From the NCBI GenBank assembly GCA_949317995.1, contig OX439038.1, positions 71,062,659 through 71,126,658 on the forward strand: a DNA stretch of 64,000 bases. Direction: 5' to 3'. Of this stretch, positions 13,540-26,495 are shown piece after piece. This DNA is from Acholoe squamosa (lineage: Eukaryota > Annelida > Polychaeta > Phyllodocida > Polynoidae). A model generated the notes under the pieces. It saw only the letters and a list, made by a program, of their open reading frames with translations. It was not told the DNA's origin and searched no databases. Each line of letters starts with the position of its first letter. Position 1 is the stretch's first letter. The translations under genes were made by a program, and so were the position numbers.

Positions 13540-14910
13540 GGGCCAGGTCTTCAGAAGTGTAAAATTTTGCCCTTGAAGGCCCTGAAAAATTAATTTTCTA
13601 ATTACTTTATGTAACCTTAACTAATTTGTCAAGGTACATCTCCTCAGCTCAGAAAAAAAATACCAATCTAGGACATCCAGTTCCATTTTTATTGCTTGTT
13701 TTGTGTCATGTAACGTCCGGTACCAAAATGATGAAATACGGAGGTAATTGAAGTTGCTCTCAGTAATATGTCCCATTATGCATAACAAACACATGAAATA
13801 ACAAGACCAGTACATCTATCATTGACTTCGATTATGTAATAGTTCGTCTCATTAAGTTAGATTGAATCATAACGAAGAGAGAGAAAAGTTTCCGGGTAGG
13901 CAACCGAGCTTTTATTTCATAGATTATGTTACATACGATCACAGCCTCAGAGGACTACATGCTACTAGGGCATTTGGTTACCCTTTCAGGTAACGACCTG
14001 GTTGAGCAGTGGGTCAAACCACTACTGAAGAACATGGGGGTAGAACCAGCCTTATATAGGGGAAAAGCTCGCGAAACTCAGACCGGCCACGTGACGTGTG
14101 GCGGATGAGTGGTAGGCCCCCTGGTGTAATGGATACGAACCCAGAGGCAGGTGCTGCCACCTGCCATCCGGACTCCCCCACTACACCCGAAGACCTAGGT
14201 CTGAGTCCCACGGGTACATGAACGTAAAGTGTAAATACCATACCCCTACAATTACAAAATGGGACAACATTTGAGTTATGCATGCACAGTAGACTGCCTC
14301 CTACATGATGATAAAAGTACTGGACGTTATGTAATGTCAGGTACTTTTATCAGAATTATTTCACATAAGCTGCTCTCACGTGGAGACAAATGCTGACAGA
14401 CACACAATTTTTTCACTAAAGTAGGGGACAATAGGGCCCTCTATATGGGTAATATCAAAGATTTTGAAGTTTCATTTTTTCCATGTTTAATAACTGATTT
14501 AGATTTAGGTACTGGATGTTACAAATTACAGATTTCCACTTTGAAAGACACATCATGAAAGATTCTCACTCAGTAACATGTCCAAACCTCACGGAAATGA
14601 TACCTATGATCATATACAATACAAAAAATAACTTTGGGATACTCCAGATGTTATTTATTCAATACAGGACACTTGTAAAAGATACAAAAAATATAAAAAG
14701 AAGAAATTTGGTCTTTTTTTTCCACTTCAGCAGGCTATAAGTTTTTGATGAATGACCACAAATTTACATCTTTCTAATAGCCCTTAGTGTCCTCTATCAA
14801 ATGAGTCTATGTAAGACAAGATTGGTTCACAACTTATTTCTCCAGAGCCATAAACGTCCAATATGACCCCAAAACACCAAATCTACTGCTTTCTGGTGAC
14901 CTGACCCTGC
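13540..14910. mobile_element. Composite inverted-repeat transposon, copy A (split by a solo LTR)
   Basis: Aligns with 35165-36065 over almost its full length at high identity. Outer ends are GGGCCAGGTCTTCAG on the left and CTGGTGACCTGACCC on the right (inverted). Inside are the 15-bp arms GTAACGTCCGGTACC (13710) and GGTACTGGATGTTAC (14508), and a central decayed palindrome (about 14309-14350). A 416-bp insertion at 13835-14250 interrupts it. No coding capacity. Superfamily not assigned. Confidence 0.75.
13835..14250. mobile_element. Probable solo LTR inserted in composite transposon
   Basis: Starts TGTAATAGTTCG and ends CCCCTACA (TG..CA), flanked by the 4-bp duplication ATTA (13831-13834, 14251-14254). 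The paralogous copy near 35470 lacks the insert and reads straight through as AATTATGAAATGG. A TATATAGGGG box lies at 14053. No internal retroviral-type coding sequence remains, so recombination between two LTRs is the simplest origin. Pol III-like motifs within it (TGGTGTAATGG at 14118, GGTCTGAGTCCC at 14206) could indicate a SINE instead, but they are 88 bp apart and not at the 5' end. Confidence 0.6.
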
Positions 14911-17450
14911 ATGATCAATGATAATGAATGATTTATATTAGTCACTGTGTCCAAGTCACAAAACATCAGCTTCACCACCATGCCATGCCAATTGTTTGAA
15001 AGCTCTACAAGAAAATGTAAGACTGTTGTAAATCAAAAAGGATAATGCCCAGAGTCATTGCTTTTAACATAAATTGTACTAGTTGGTCTGCAATTCATTA
15101 ATGGAGTAAAAAGGACTTTTGGCAAGCTACCACCAGGAACGTGACTAGATTCTGTATCTAAAAGAAACAAACTGTAGGAACTTTCAAAAACCACAGTGCA
15201 TTAACCCTATATAGGGTACACATGATGAATGAATGCAGAAGTGATAGAACATGTACATTTTGTATATGCTAGGGATAGGACATGCATTACAGAGACTTTG
15301 TGCATTCAAGCACTGCGAAGTACTTAAAGGGATAGCCTAAAACCTCTGTAAGTATTGTGTTAGCAAGGATTCTGCCTTAGGAGTATATCAGATGCCTGGA
15401 TGGCCGAATTTATTGGTGTGGTAAGATTGGAGTCAAAGGCCATCGAGGTGAATGATCCTTTTTGGTTTGTTGGTTTCTTTCTTCCTATTGAAGAAATAAA
15501 CAACTTTTTTATTGCTTTTAGTATCATCCTTCTGTATTCTCCTTATATCGCAGAATACTGCTGAAAATTGGTTTGAAACAAAGATATGATTATGTCGGAA
15601 TTACAGTGGTCCTTACAGGTTTGGCCAAAATTCATAATAGTATATCGATATATCACTGTCATTTCCAGCATTAGGATATCATTCTATGGGGAAATCAATG
15701 TTTCCATATTCATCAAGGACCTGTTTATGATCTACCCCCTAACAAACACGATAGGCACAGGGCAGGGAGTCTTGTACTACTTTCATCAAAGAGTTATGAA
15801 TCAACAGCCTTCCTCCATACATTCATATTGGGAGCGTCGTGGTCCTCACCATTCCCCATTTTCTTGGCACTAGACCCTACTTCAACCCTCCTAATGTCCA
15901 TGAGTTGTTGTTTCCTGGTATCAACATTTACTGTTGTTAACCAATGGTGTAAGTGAAATTACAGTTTTTGCATAATAATTTATGTTGAATCAGCTGCAAG
16001 TAACACAATAGATCTATTTCAGCTAGGCTTGCAGTCAACTGCAAACGAACCGTGCATTTAAAAGGTATATAGACGGGGAGGGGGATGCGATTTTCAGTGA
16101 ACACTAAAGTATTATACTTGTTCAAAATATAAAAAGGTTTGTAATCCCACAAAGTCCATACAGATGCTTTGAGAGAGTAACTGTGAAACAATTGGCGTCC
16201 ATGTTCAATAGCATGGCAATTAATATTTGTTCCATTATGTGGAAGGAACTTCGTGGCACTGTTGTTCATCCATTACACAATTTCTCTCATGGATTTAGCC
16301 AATAGTTGCAGAAAGATTTTTCTTTTGAGTATGTCTACATCTCTGGCTGTGCAAAGTGCACATCATAAGTAACCACTGGACACCATTGGGAATATTGAAT
16401 TGAATAACATTTCCTCATACATTTATCGCGTGATGAAATAACGTCATATAGCTAGTCAAACTGGTTAGGAAATCTTTACATAGTTAACTATAAACAGATA
16501 TGGTCTACCTAAACCTCATGGCCTGACGAGACCTTACGAAACGAAAGCTGTTGTGCTACCACCTGGTGATAGAGCCTTAGTGTGTGCTTGTCTGTGATTG
16601 GATTTTTAAAAATTGGTACTTAGAGTAGAGGTATTGTTTGTGGACACATGGTGGGGCTGCTAGCATGCTATCTATCATGTTAGACTGTCAGGTAAGAAGT
16701 ATACGCCTGGTTAGGGCAGTTAATGTGGGCCCCCTTCTCTCTCCTACCTCCTCACATCTCCAACCTCCCCCCACACACACACACCTTGTCTGAATTGACT
16801 CTTAAAGACTGCATAGAGCTTTAAAGCATTGTGCCCATTAGTTGTTATGATGCATGAATGTAATTCACCAGGCCCCCATTTCAGGTCTGGGGTTGATACA
16901 ATCTCATAAAGTTAGGATGATGCATTAATCCTGGCTCGCATGTTACATATGTGGTAGGCACTGACCTATCTGCTGTGTGCGGGTCTGCTAGTGCAGGTGT
17001 GAAAGTTGTGATCAGCCACAGCTGTAACCTCACTTGTCTTTCCTAATTGATTTTGAAGCTATTCATAGGAGTATCAGGACAACCAAGGTACCATTTTAAA
17101 GGGCTTGAAGAGATCTATTGGATGTATATTTTTAATTTAAGATCAGGTACAGAGACGAAAATCATTCTTTACACTTAAGTTGAACCAAAATTTTAAAACC
17201 ATTTTATGATATGAAGATGACATAGCACATAAAAAAGAATGATTTCCATGTGTTCCCTGGTTAAAAATGGTCTAGAAAATGTTTAGATTTATTTTTTCTA
17301 AAGGGCCCCTGGATGTTTGACAGACAGCCCCAAAATTGTGATGTGTGGTTCACTCAGAGATTCAATCCAGCTTCCCAATGTTAGGGAGTTCCCTATTTTC
17401 CAATACTATATCCTATGTATTATGTCTGTTTTGCAATGGGTAGGTATGAT
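14911..17450. other. Unassigned stretch
   Basis: A CT-rich patch with ACACACACAC at about 16735-16785 and a GATGCAT fragment at 16845; otherwise nothing recognised. Confidence 0.6.
16845..16950. repeat. GATGCAT-family fragment
   Basis: TTATGATGCATGAATGTAAT, CACCAGGCCCCC and GGATGATGCATTAATCC, in the family order. Confidence 0.5.
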
Positions 17451-17861
17451 CAAAAGAAGGGGATTTGCTTTTTGAATGAAGTCTTTATGTCAATTTAAAG
17501 GGAAATTATGAGTATTCAAACTCTCGGAAAGGACCCCACAATGGGATTCTCGTTGACCGCTAAAATGGGTGGAAAACTTGAGTCTAAATAAACCATTTAG
17601 AATTATTATACAGGGATAATATCCATCAATATCCATGATATTAGGCGTAATCTAGCCTCTCAACACAGAAAATCATTAAAAATAGTGATAGAAGTGAACT
17701 ACATTCTCCTGCATTCAACTTGCTTGATCATAAATTTGGACCCTATTTAAACTCTTAACTATTGCAGAATTATAGGTTCGATTTGGCATCTTTAACCAGT
17801 CATAATTCCCCTTTAAATTGACATAAAGACTTCATTTAAAAGACAAATCCACTTCTTTTTA
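17451..17861. mobile_element. ~410-bp MITE with long (about 55 bp) inverted arms
   Basis: TGAAGTCTTTATGTCAATTT near 17475 is repeated as its inverse near 17813-17834; similarity extends over GGGATTTG outward and GGAATTATGA inward. The middle is unrelated single-copy-like DNA. No clear target duplication. Confidence 0.75.
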
Positions 17862-19264
17862 TTAGCTCTTTCGATTGCTCAATAGATAAAATTCATAGAA
17901 TAAAGTTTTGCAAAATAGATTAAGTGCCTACCCATGGCGACAATGAGTAGGACCCTAGGAGTGTTACCTCCCCGTCTTTTACATCTAGCTCTAGTCCCTA
18001 TGTAGGGTCCGTCAGTGCCGTCCATCGTACACCTGTCATATTTTATACGTTTGAATACCAACACTCCTCTATACTTTATGAACAGTATGACAGTGGGGAC
18101 ATCCTCGCTACCTTAAATTACTAACATTTAGAAATTGCGTCCCTCCTTAGAACCCAGGCCCGCGGCCCATTATCGACATATTGTACCTCAGGTATGACCT
18201 CTCATTGTTAAACCTCAACGTGAGCTTTGGAAACAGGATATAACATGACATAGATAAGTTCTTTTCTATTGGGTCAGAAATTATTACAAAAAAAGTTGTG
18301 AATTCATAGTAATAAATCCAAAAGGAATGAAATTCTAATTCATAGTTCTCACCACTTCCCTTTTCCCACAAGCCCACCGTCCTTATCAATATGCTAATAA
18401 CTCGTCTGTTCTTTTTAACAAACCACATTCTACGTATCTCCTATGTACATATGCCCCAGAAATTCACTGAACACTATCTGGCATTTAAAGGGTTTTGTAA
18501 GTTGGGAAATTACCTGCAGTTCAGCTAGTCGCCTTATTTGACTTTTTGACTATTTCATTTAGCTGTTTCTCATGCCCTTTCCCACCCATTCTGCTATCAA
18601 TTTAGCTAATGATATACAATAAAACATGGGTAAACCTAGAGGTAAATAGTACTTATCTGCCTCTAAACGTCACCCTGGACTCACGAAGTGCCAATTCTCA
18701 ACTCAATTTCAAACTGTTAAAAAGACCTTTGTATCGGTGATTGTTATATTTGGTCCATATGAGACCTTCCATGACAGATACCTTACCAAACACTCTAATT
18801 GACTCAGGGGTTTTGCCCGAGTCTTAGGTGCCGCCTCAGGACTGTCAAATTAAGAAATCTCACCAACTCTTCTTTGCTGATTCTTTTCACATGGTTCAGT
18901 TATGTTTTTTTTTCTGCAGAACTCACAAGTACACACAATCAGCTTTCCCATGTCACGAAAAAAAAGGATTGTGTGCCTCTCCTAAGTGTGAGAAAAATGT
19001 CTTTAAACATAAGGTTGTCCTAAAAAATATCAGATTTCTGATTTTGCTCATATAGCTTAAGTACTGTTTACCAAAATAGAGGTGGGTTGCAATGTTAAGT
19101 CTATGGGGAAGGCTCCATGAGACGTTTTTTTAGGCTGTTTTAGTCGACATTTGACGGTCCTGTGCCAGTTATGGTGAACAAAGGTTAACAGAAGGTATAC
19201 ATAGGTGAAACTGGCAGTGTACCGGCAAACCCTCTCCACCCATGCTTCTGGAAAAGTGCGACTA
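17862..19264. other. Unassigned stretch
   Basis: No gene or repeat structure recognised. Confidence 0.55.
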
Positions 19265-19515
19265 ACATTGACCACATGGATGCAGCGCCTGTGCAACATG
19301 GATGCAGTGCTGGTGTATCATGAATGCATCAACGCACATTCTTACAATAAGTGCATGGTGCCTGATGCATTGATGCATCATGCATGTATGGTGCACTGAT
19401 ACATGTGACACATGAACTCTGGGTAGACTTTTATAGAGATTTCATATTTTGTGAATTGATGCATCAATGCACACATGCAGTGCATAATACCTAATGCATT
19501 GATGCATCATGACAT
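19265..19515. repeat. GATGCAT-family cluster
   Basis: Dense TGCATTGATGCATCATG words on both strands (19300-19400 and 19450-19512), including AACATGGATGCAGTGCTGG and its partner CTGATGCATTGATGCATC. Merges on the right into the 167-bp tandem array. Confidence 0.75.
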
Positions 19516-19536
19516 GAAAAGATTTCTCCACTAATT

Positions 19537-19990
19537 ATTGACAGATTTCAACATGCAATATATTAATTTCAAGATTTTCAACAATGCTGATTCCATTTTT
19601 CACACTTTTAGATCCATATTCTTGATGGTTGCTGAGATAAAGTGCATCATGCCGATCAGGGCATGATGCACCAATGAATCAATGCCTATTTCTTGGCTGT
19701 TTATTGACAAATTACAAAGTGTATTATATAAAGATTTTAATGTTTTCAAGCACACCGATTCTATTTTTTCAACTTATAGACCCATATTCCTGATGGTCGC
19801 TGAGATAGAGTGCATTATGCCAGGCAAAGTGTGATGTACAAATGAATCAGTGCCCATTTCATGGTTGTTTATTGACAGATTTCAACATGCGATATATCAA
19901 TTTCAAGGTTTACAACCATGCCGATTCTATTTTTTTTCACTTATAGATCCATATTCCTGATGGTTGCTGAGACAGAGTGCATCATGCCTT
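19537..19990 (+). repeat. 167-bp tandem repeat, 2.7 copies
   Basis: ATTGACAGATTTCAACATGC starts at 19537, with relatives at 19703 and 19871 (166 and 168 bp steps). Each unit carries GATCCATATTCCTGATGG, TGCTGAGA and GTGCATCATGCC. The third unit runs into the hairpin below. Confidence 0.85.
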
Positions 19991-20041
19991 AGTTTGCATG
20001 ATTTACTCTGTCTCAGCAACCATCAGGAATATGGATCTATA
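19942..20041. repeat. 37-bp perfect inverted repeat
   Basis: Arms 19942-19978 and 20005-20041 are exact reverse complements (TATAGATCCATATTCCTGAT then GGTTGCTGAGACAGAGT), with a 26-base loop that itself contains GCATCATGCC. The right arm is an inverted copy of the end of the tandem unit. Confidence 0.95.
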
Positions 20042-20647
20042 ATAAATCAAAGGTTTTTTTAATATCAACTTATTAGGTGTCAGTAGTTCATATTTGCCAG
20101 CAAATGAATTCTATAAGGGAGTAATGGAACCTATCTATATATACATTAAAAAGTACCAAGATACTGCATAATCATGCTAATTATGCAAATAATATGCACG
20201 GATATAGAGTGTTTGGTATCAATCTGGAGTGTTGTCCCCTTATTGAACATGCCCCCCTAAAAAATTGTTTCGAATACGAATAAAGGAAATAAATTTTTTA
20301 ACTAGGGGATTTTCGCCCCCAGCTGGTCCACCTGTGCAATGACCAGGGTAGGGATGCGCACTACCTTCACCCAAAAGCTATCTATTTTGTGCTTGACCGG
20401 TGAGAAAAGCCTATGTTTAAGGCAGGAACAGATCAAAAAGAAGGTTTTGAGGGGGGTACATGCTAGTGCGGGACTGGCAAATGATTTGATTTTGGGGTGG
20501 GGGAGTTGAAAACCCCATATAGGAGTTCTCCCATAGTGTGACCTATGACTTAAGGGTATCTCGAGCTGGCGAACATTGTGGTGTTGTTCATTTTCAACTG
20601 TGACAAAAATATCAAAAGTTAGCGATACTTTGGGCCTCTACAGTGAT

Positions 20648-21359
20648 GTTTTGAGGGTAACAGGTACTTTAGGGTGCAAGGACACTTAGGGTGCAGACAT
20701 GTAGGATGCGAAGACACTTAGGTAGCAGACACTTAGGGTGCACAAAAAGGACAGGTAGGGTGCAGGGTGAAATACCAAGACACTTAGGGTGCAGTCGGTC
20801 TATAGCCCATCTGTCTGTAGGGAGTCCCTTCTGAACAGACATCATGTGCCTCTAGCTCGCACCCCTGATTTTATCTTTATGCGTATAAGGCTATGGGTAA
20901 TAAAATCAGTGGTAGGGCTAGAGGCTGGTGATTTCATCTTTGTATACACAAAACGTCAGTCGGTGACGGATGGCGTAGGGACAGTATCCTTAGCCCTTTA
21001 ATTGTTTCTAGTTTTATTAGAGCTTGGAGTATGATTTTTTGGTTCACTATTAATCCCAAATCTTTTTAATTGCACTATCACTGCTGACGGGAGGTCGACT
21101 GCCGGCAACCAGCCTCTGAGGGGGGGGGGGGGCAGACACTCTGAGGGGGGCAGAATAGTTTACAGTTTACAAATCTAGACCGGTTTGTTTTGCACCCAAA
21201 ATGTCCTGCCGTTGCACCCTATGTGTCCTTGCACCCTATATGTCCTGTGGTTTGCACCCTACATGTCCTAGCACCCTAAGTGTCCACCTGCAAGCACCCT
21301 AAGTGTCTGCACCCTAAGTGTCTCTGCTACCTAAGGTACCAGTATTCGTTTTGAGGGTA
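20648..21359. mobile_element. Foldback element with arms of GACACTTAGGGTGCA units
   Basis: Left arm (about 20661-20795) contains seven or so copies of the CACTTAGGGTGCA word; right arm (about 21190-21340) contains the inverse, GCACCCTAAGTGTC, at similar density. The arms begin GGTACTTTAGGGTGCA and end GCTACCTAAGGTACC. The exact 12-bp direct repeat GTTTTGAGGGTA flanks both sides (20648-20659, 21348-21359) and may be a target duplication. The 390-bp centre has no known domain. Inverted arms made of short tandem units are the signature of foldback transposons. Confidence 0.8.
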
Positions 21360-21917
21360 TTAATGATAGCATATGCTTAGATATTGATAGCATAATATAC
21401 TTAGATATTAAGCAATAGAAGGACCCCAACCTGGTTGTTTAACGCCGAGCAATGACATGCTGATCACCCTGCAGGGTTTACCAATGCACCCAGGTGCTGG
21501 ATCATGCCATCAGCAGCCAATCAAAGATGGGGACCACAGGGTTTCAGCCAATCACGGAGAGGGAGGGAGCATCTAGGGTACATTGGCGTGCTTGGGTTAT
21601 GCCTCCTATACTGTTCTAGTTTCAAGACCGGTCAGCAGTCAAAATGAGCGGTCAGACCCCAACTATAGCTGTCTGGGCAGGTGGATAAGGGTGGGAGGGG
21701 TGGGAGAGAGTAGTCAGAAGATATATTTAATTGAAAATGTGGGTAGTTCAACTGAGATTTTGAATAACCGTTCATGACACTTTACTGAAGACTTCATTTT
21801 CTTCTACCCATTTCTCTTCACATTCTCCTTCTCAACCCCTTTTACCATACCTATTTTTATAATCCCTGAGTCACTTGTGACCTCTGTCACATGTACACTC
21901 GTTATACACTGTACAGC

Positions 21918-22824
21918 GGCCAAAAAAAAACGGAGACCAAACTTACCAATCATACCTAGTTTGAGACTGCTGAATCTGAAAATGAGGTTAAAAAGTGCCT
22001 ATTGGCTCTCAATTTTGAGATATCCGTAGGGTGCCATATATGCTGAAAATCCACCCGAGGGCAATGATTTCACTATGTTCACCTATGTAGTGTAGTCCAA
22101 ACCTGTACTTTCTTATCTCATTCCTGGCATTTGTCTGGGTAATATCAATAGCTTTGACACTGCTGCAAATCATATTTCACCTAAAAGTGGCTCCTACGCT
22201 TCTATCATTCTGGGCGTTGGAACCGGTTTCATCGAATATTACATGTTCGGTGTTACCACACTCCATATGCATGGTTGTAGGAGTATGGGCACTTCAGAAG
22301 CAAGAGTCTGCATCTGACCCCCAATCCTTTAAAAAAGAAATCTGTGTCTCAGTAAGTGACATACATGGGGAGAGATTCTAACAGGACCTCTCAGATATGG
22401 AAAAATGCTACCAAAGATAGTGGTTACCTTCCCTTCTAGCAGGGTAGTAATGGGTTCTGATGTGGGATGAGTCCCAACATTGTGTATAAGGGACAGGCAA
22501 AGTAGTCCCGAACAAGTGTCGTCTAGCTAATATTTCGAGCATGTTTACTACTTTTAATGCACATTACTGAGTCAAAGGGGGAATAATTCATTAGATATGG
22601 GTTGGTAAATGGTAATCAAAGATAAGTAAACATATTCAATGTAAAACCTGGTGTTTTTACAGTTTGCACTAATATGGATTTGGCAACCGAGGATTAAAAT
22701 TGGCATTACTTAGTATTATGGGTATCTCAAAATTGAGAGCCGCCAGCAAAAAACGGATGTTATTTTTGAATTCCACATGTCAAAATACATGGGAATTAAT
22801 GGGTTTCTGCTCCGTTTTTTTTCG
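21918..22824. mobile_element. ~0.9-kb inverted-repeat element, AAAAAACGGAG ends
   Basis: Outer ends GGCCAAAAAAAAACGGAG and CTCCGTTTTTTTTCG are inverted. An inner inverted pair, GGCTCTCAATTTTGAGATA (22004) and TATCTCAAAATTGAGAGCC (22723), sits 70-90 bp inside each end. No transposase frame. Class not assigned. Confidence 0.65.
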
Positions 22825-23652
22825 AAAAGTGAAAATTTGTTGCACAGTGTTACTATTATGATTCTTTATGTTTGTCTCCAAATATAGTTGCCTGTCCTAC
22901 CTATTAAAGTGCTGCTTCCAAATTGATGATGATTTCTATTCTCTCTTCAAATAGTTGCCAAGTCTCACCGATTTTATATGGAAATTTGACAAGAAATGAA
23001 ACTTTGGAGGATCACATCCTTATTACAGAAAAATATTGGCATGACAAAGCAAGAAAAATGTGGCACAAGAGTGCATCAATTCAGTATCTCTTGTCATGAC
23101 ACATGCATTTTAATCTCTACAGACACAGGTGCAATCTGAGGGGTTAAAGGGGATAAGAAGTAAATAGAAATAGATGAAATGGAGGGGCCTGGGGCTCTTG
23201 TAAGGTGAGCAGAGCGTCCGACTCCTTCTTATAACCTCTAACTTGATTGGTTAAATGCTGGATCCAAGGGGCACCAGCCGCAAATTTGCCGTGACAGATA
23301 GCAGTCTCGGGCTGCTTGGGTGTGGGGTGGTCGGTGGGAGGGTTATTGTGGTCTCCTGCTGTAGTTCTGAGTTTTTATCCAGGGATGTCTTCGTTGTATA
23401 GAGTCGACGTCTTGAACCCCCAAGGGCTTTGTTCTTAATAGACTAGGCGGTACATTAAGTAAATTAATTCTGGATGTATGACTTGGTTATTAAGGAGATA
23501 TTAGATGACATGCAATGTCCATGTTACCCACTCAGTCCTAGAAAGATTTGAGCACACAGCCAAAGTTAAGTAGTTGACTTAAACAATCACGACAAGTAAG
23601 CTATTCTGATTAAACCACATTAAACAAAGTATATACAGTTAGAGCAGCAGAC

Positions 23653-24964
23653 TACCCAGACCAGAAGGCAGTATCTACTTCTCCTATCAGTGGCTACTGA
23701 GAATATGCTGATCAACAACTGCATATTGCAGTAGGTACTGCTGAAATACTTCTGAAACAGCTGACTCCACACTGCATTTTCAGTCTAGACTCAGTAGTGT
23801 ACTGACTATCTACTGAATATGCACTGCATTTCAGACTAGAATCAGTAGTCTACTGACTCTCAACTGAATGTTAATAGATTCCAGAAATTATAGACTCTGT
23901 GCAGCAGCATAGATGCAGTAGTCTACTGACCATCTACTGGTATGACTCAGTCCATTCACGGATTATTTACCTGATGTTTCTAAGACAGTCCATAGTGTGA
24001 ATATCAGTATGGTTGTGAACAGCAATCAAAAGATTCAGTAATGTAATAATGAAACTATCCAGTGTTTGTGGAGACAAGCATACTTTGCATATGAATATAT
24101 CTTATTCAGTGCCAGTAATGGAAACACATGGATGTCGGGGTGTATGAAATTGAGGAATTACTCACTGACATTATATAGGGTACAAATATACTGAATCTTT
24201 TGGTCCCCATCATGACAAATTTCTTTTTACATAGTATCCATGTATCATTAATAATTGCAAAGTGCTTGTCTCATCACCTTAACATCAGTAAACCGAAAGG
24301 CATTATACTATAGCAGCACTCTATAGATATGTCTACTCATACCCTTTTGCTATAGTAAGAGTTACCCAGTTCTACTGAATCAATACTGCCCTAGCCCCCT
24401 CCTACATGATTTGCATGCACTACTAGGAAGTAGTAACCGCTCCAGATAGCTGATGGGGTGGTGGCTCAGGGGGCTAATGCGTTGGTAGAGTAATCAGAAG
24501 ATCCCAAGTTCAAATCCAGCAAGGACCACCTAGAGAAGCATTGGTAGTGCCAGTACTAGAACAGCGGCTGCTTCTTTTATGCTTCTACCTATCCCCAGCA
24601 GTAGTTTTCAGTATGATCTACTGCTCAACTACTGCTATAGCAGCAGCCATGCAGTAGTGCTGATTGAACACTGCCCCAACCCCATATATGGTCATGCAGC
24701 ATTAAATAAGTAGATACTGTTCAAATGCTGCCATCTAATTTACATAATTGGGACAACTGATTCAATACTGCTTGCATGCTGCTAATACTACTGTTCTACT
24801 ACTGTACCACTGCTGCACGTTTTGTGGTGCTGAGCAGTAGAATGACAGTAGATGCTGATACAATACTGTTTCTGATGCTGCTTTCACACTGAATCACTAC
24901 TGTCACACCACACTGTTTCCCAGCTGTTTTAGTGCTGCATTTCTACTGCATTTTGGTCCGGGTA
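23653..24964. mobile_element. 1.3-kb foldback-type element rich in CAGTAG/CTACTG
   Basis: Ends TACCCAGACCAGAAGGCAGT and, inverted, ACTGCATTTTGGTCCGGGTA. Across its length it carries dozens of scattered CAGTAG, CTACTG and ACTGCAT words in both orientations, absent from flanking DNA. No protein. A tRNA-like SINE sits inside at 24457-24530. The outermost TA may be the target duplication. Confidence 0.75.
24457..24530 (+). repeat. tRNA-derived SINE or tRNA relic
   Basis: Reads GTGGCTCAGGGGGCTAATGC (A-box region TGGCTCAGGGG) and then AAGTTCAAATCC (B box) 55 bp later, with a plausible acceptor-arm pairing. It lies inside the CAGTAG-rich element and has no terminator T-run directly after, so it is more likely a SINE head than an active tRNA gene. 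Confidence 0.55.
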
Positions 24965-25925
24965 ATTTTCATCTGCGAAAGTGACACAGTGATTTTTGGT
25001 ATTGTAGTACGTTGCATAGGCACCAGCATCCAGCAAATGGGGAGGGCGGGGACGTAAGATGGCGGCCTATAGGGGCGTGACCAATTCAGGCTGTACAGCC
25101 TGAAGGCCTGATGAGACTATTTACGCCTGTCCTTAAAAGTACCTCTGTTAGGTGTTCTATAGCGGAACTAATAGTTATTTATTGTGATCATTGTTACCCA
25201 TTGTTAGATTGGTTACTTGTATCACAAAGTGGAAACATGTTTTGTGTTGCCCCTTGAGGGCCGAATAGACCAATAATGTATCATGCTTACTTGTCGCCAC
25301 GATAAATGAATCTCAGGATTAATATAATTTCTAAAGGGCGGGCATAGTACACCAATGTAGTGTCTGGTAGTTACAACACTGCATCGATCGGATGTATTTT
25401 ACAGACAAATAAACAGAAATCTTCGTAGTTTCCAGTACAAGTAACGGAAATCGTTGTGCAGCTGGGGTTGGAAGCCACTGAAAATCTCTCTAAGTCTGCA
25501 TCAGATGATAAGTTATTGAAATGAAAATATTTACTTGTATACATATATTTATTTCTCTAATTCTATTAGAAAGAAGCGAAGGAGTATATGCATCTAGTTT
25601 GGGGAGAATCCGCTCAATGCATGTTAGTGTGGATGAAATGGTGAATTATTAAAGGCGAGGGAAACATGTGAAAAGCTGATGTAATACACTCAGTTGGTTC
25701 CAGAGTATGATTGTCTGAACAAATTGGGTGTTGGTGTGAGGTCGGACATGGTTACGGTCCCATACCCTGTTTAAAGATGTGTGTGTTTGAGGGAGGGTAA
25801 ATCATAATGTGCATGTAACTCAGGGCAAAGTTTTTTCAACAGCAACTAGATTAAACAGCCTGTGAGTTATGGATGCTTAAAATATACCAGAGATTTCTGT
25901 TGTTTTTTTTTTTCTGTACATTTCT

Positions 25926-25963
25926 GTCCGATTCTCCTTCATGGAAATGAAGGAGAATCGGAC
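25926..25963. repeat. Perfect 17-bp hairpin
   Basis: GTCCGATTCTCCTTCAT pairs with ATGAAGGAGAATCGGAC across a 4-base loop. Confidence 0.95.
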
Positions 25964-26495
25964 TAAAACCCCTTTCACTATATATTTTTTTTTAAGATTT
26001 CAAGGTGGGAAATAAAATGCGTTGATTGTACTTCTTCTTTATTAGACAATAAACGCACAATGGTGTGGGTTTAAGGTGGCTGGCGGGGATAAACTAAAAG
26101 TAATTAGATTTTCGCCATATTCTCATCAGAGGTTCCAAATGATATGTACATTTTATATATACAAAAATAATGTGGGGGTCCCATGCATATTTTTGAGATA
26201 CAGAAAATTTAATCTTATATATGATTATATAGTGATTTGTCACACAAATCCCCAGATTCATATATAAAAGTAATTAGATTTGTTCCTCAGCACTTAGATT
26301 ATAAGTATATCTTTGCAGTGGTTGCAATTTTGATGTATGGTCCCGGTCATATTTCTAAAGTTTTAGATGATTGAAATAAAAAAATGTAAGGACATGGGCA
26401 GAATATTGACAGACAGATCATAATAGGTTATTCTGAGTGATCAGCTCAACAGTCCCTGTGGCACGTGTGTTACATCTCTGCCTTCCACTCATAGG

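Noticed and set aside
14116-14217. tRNA gene suggested by TGGTGTAATGG and GGTCTGAGTCCC
   Set aside because: Boxes are 88 bp apart, no cloverleaf is apparent, and the segment lies inside an insert with LTR-type ends.
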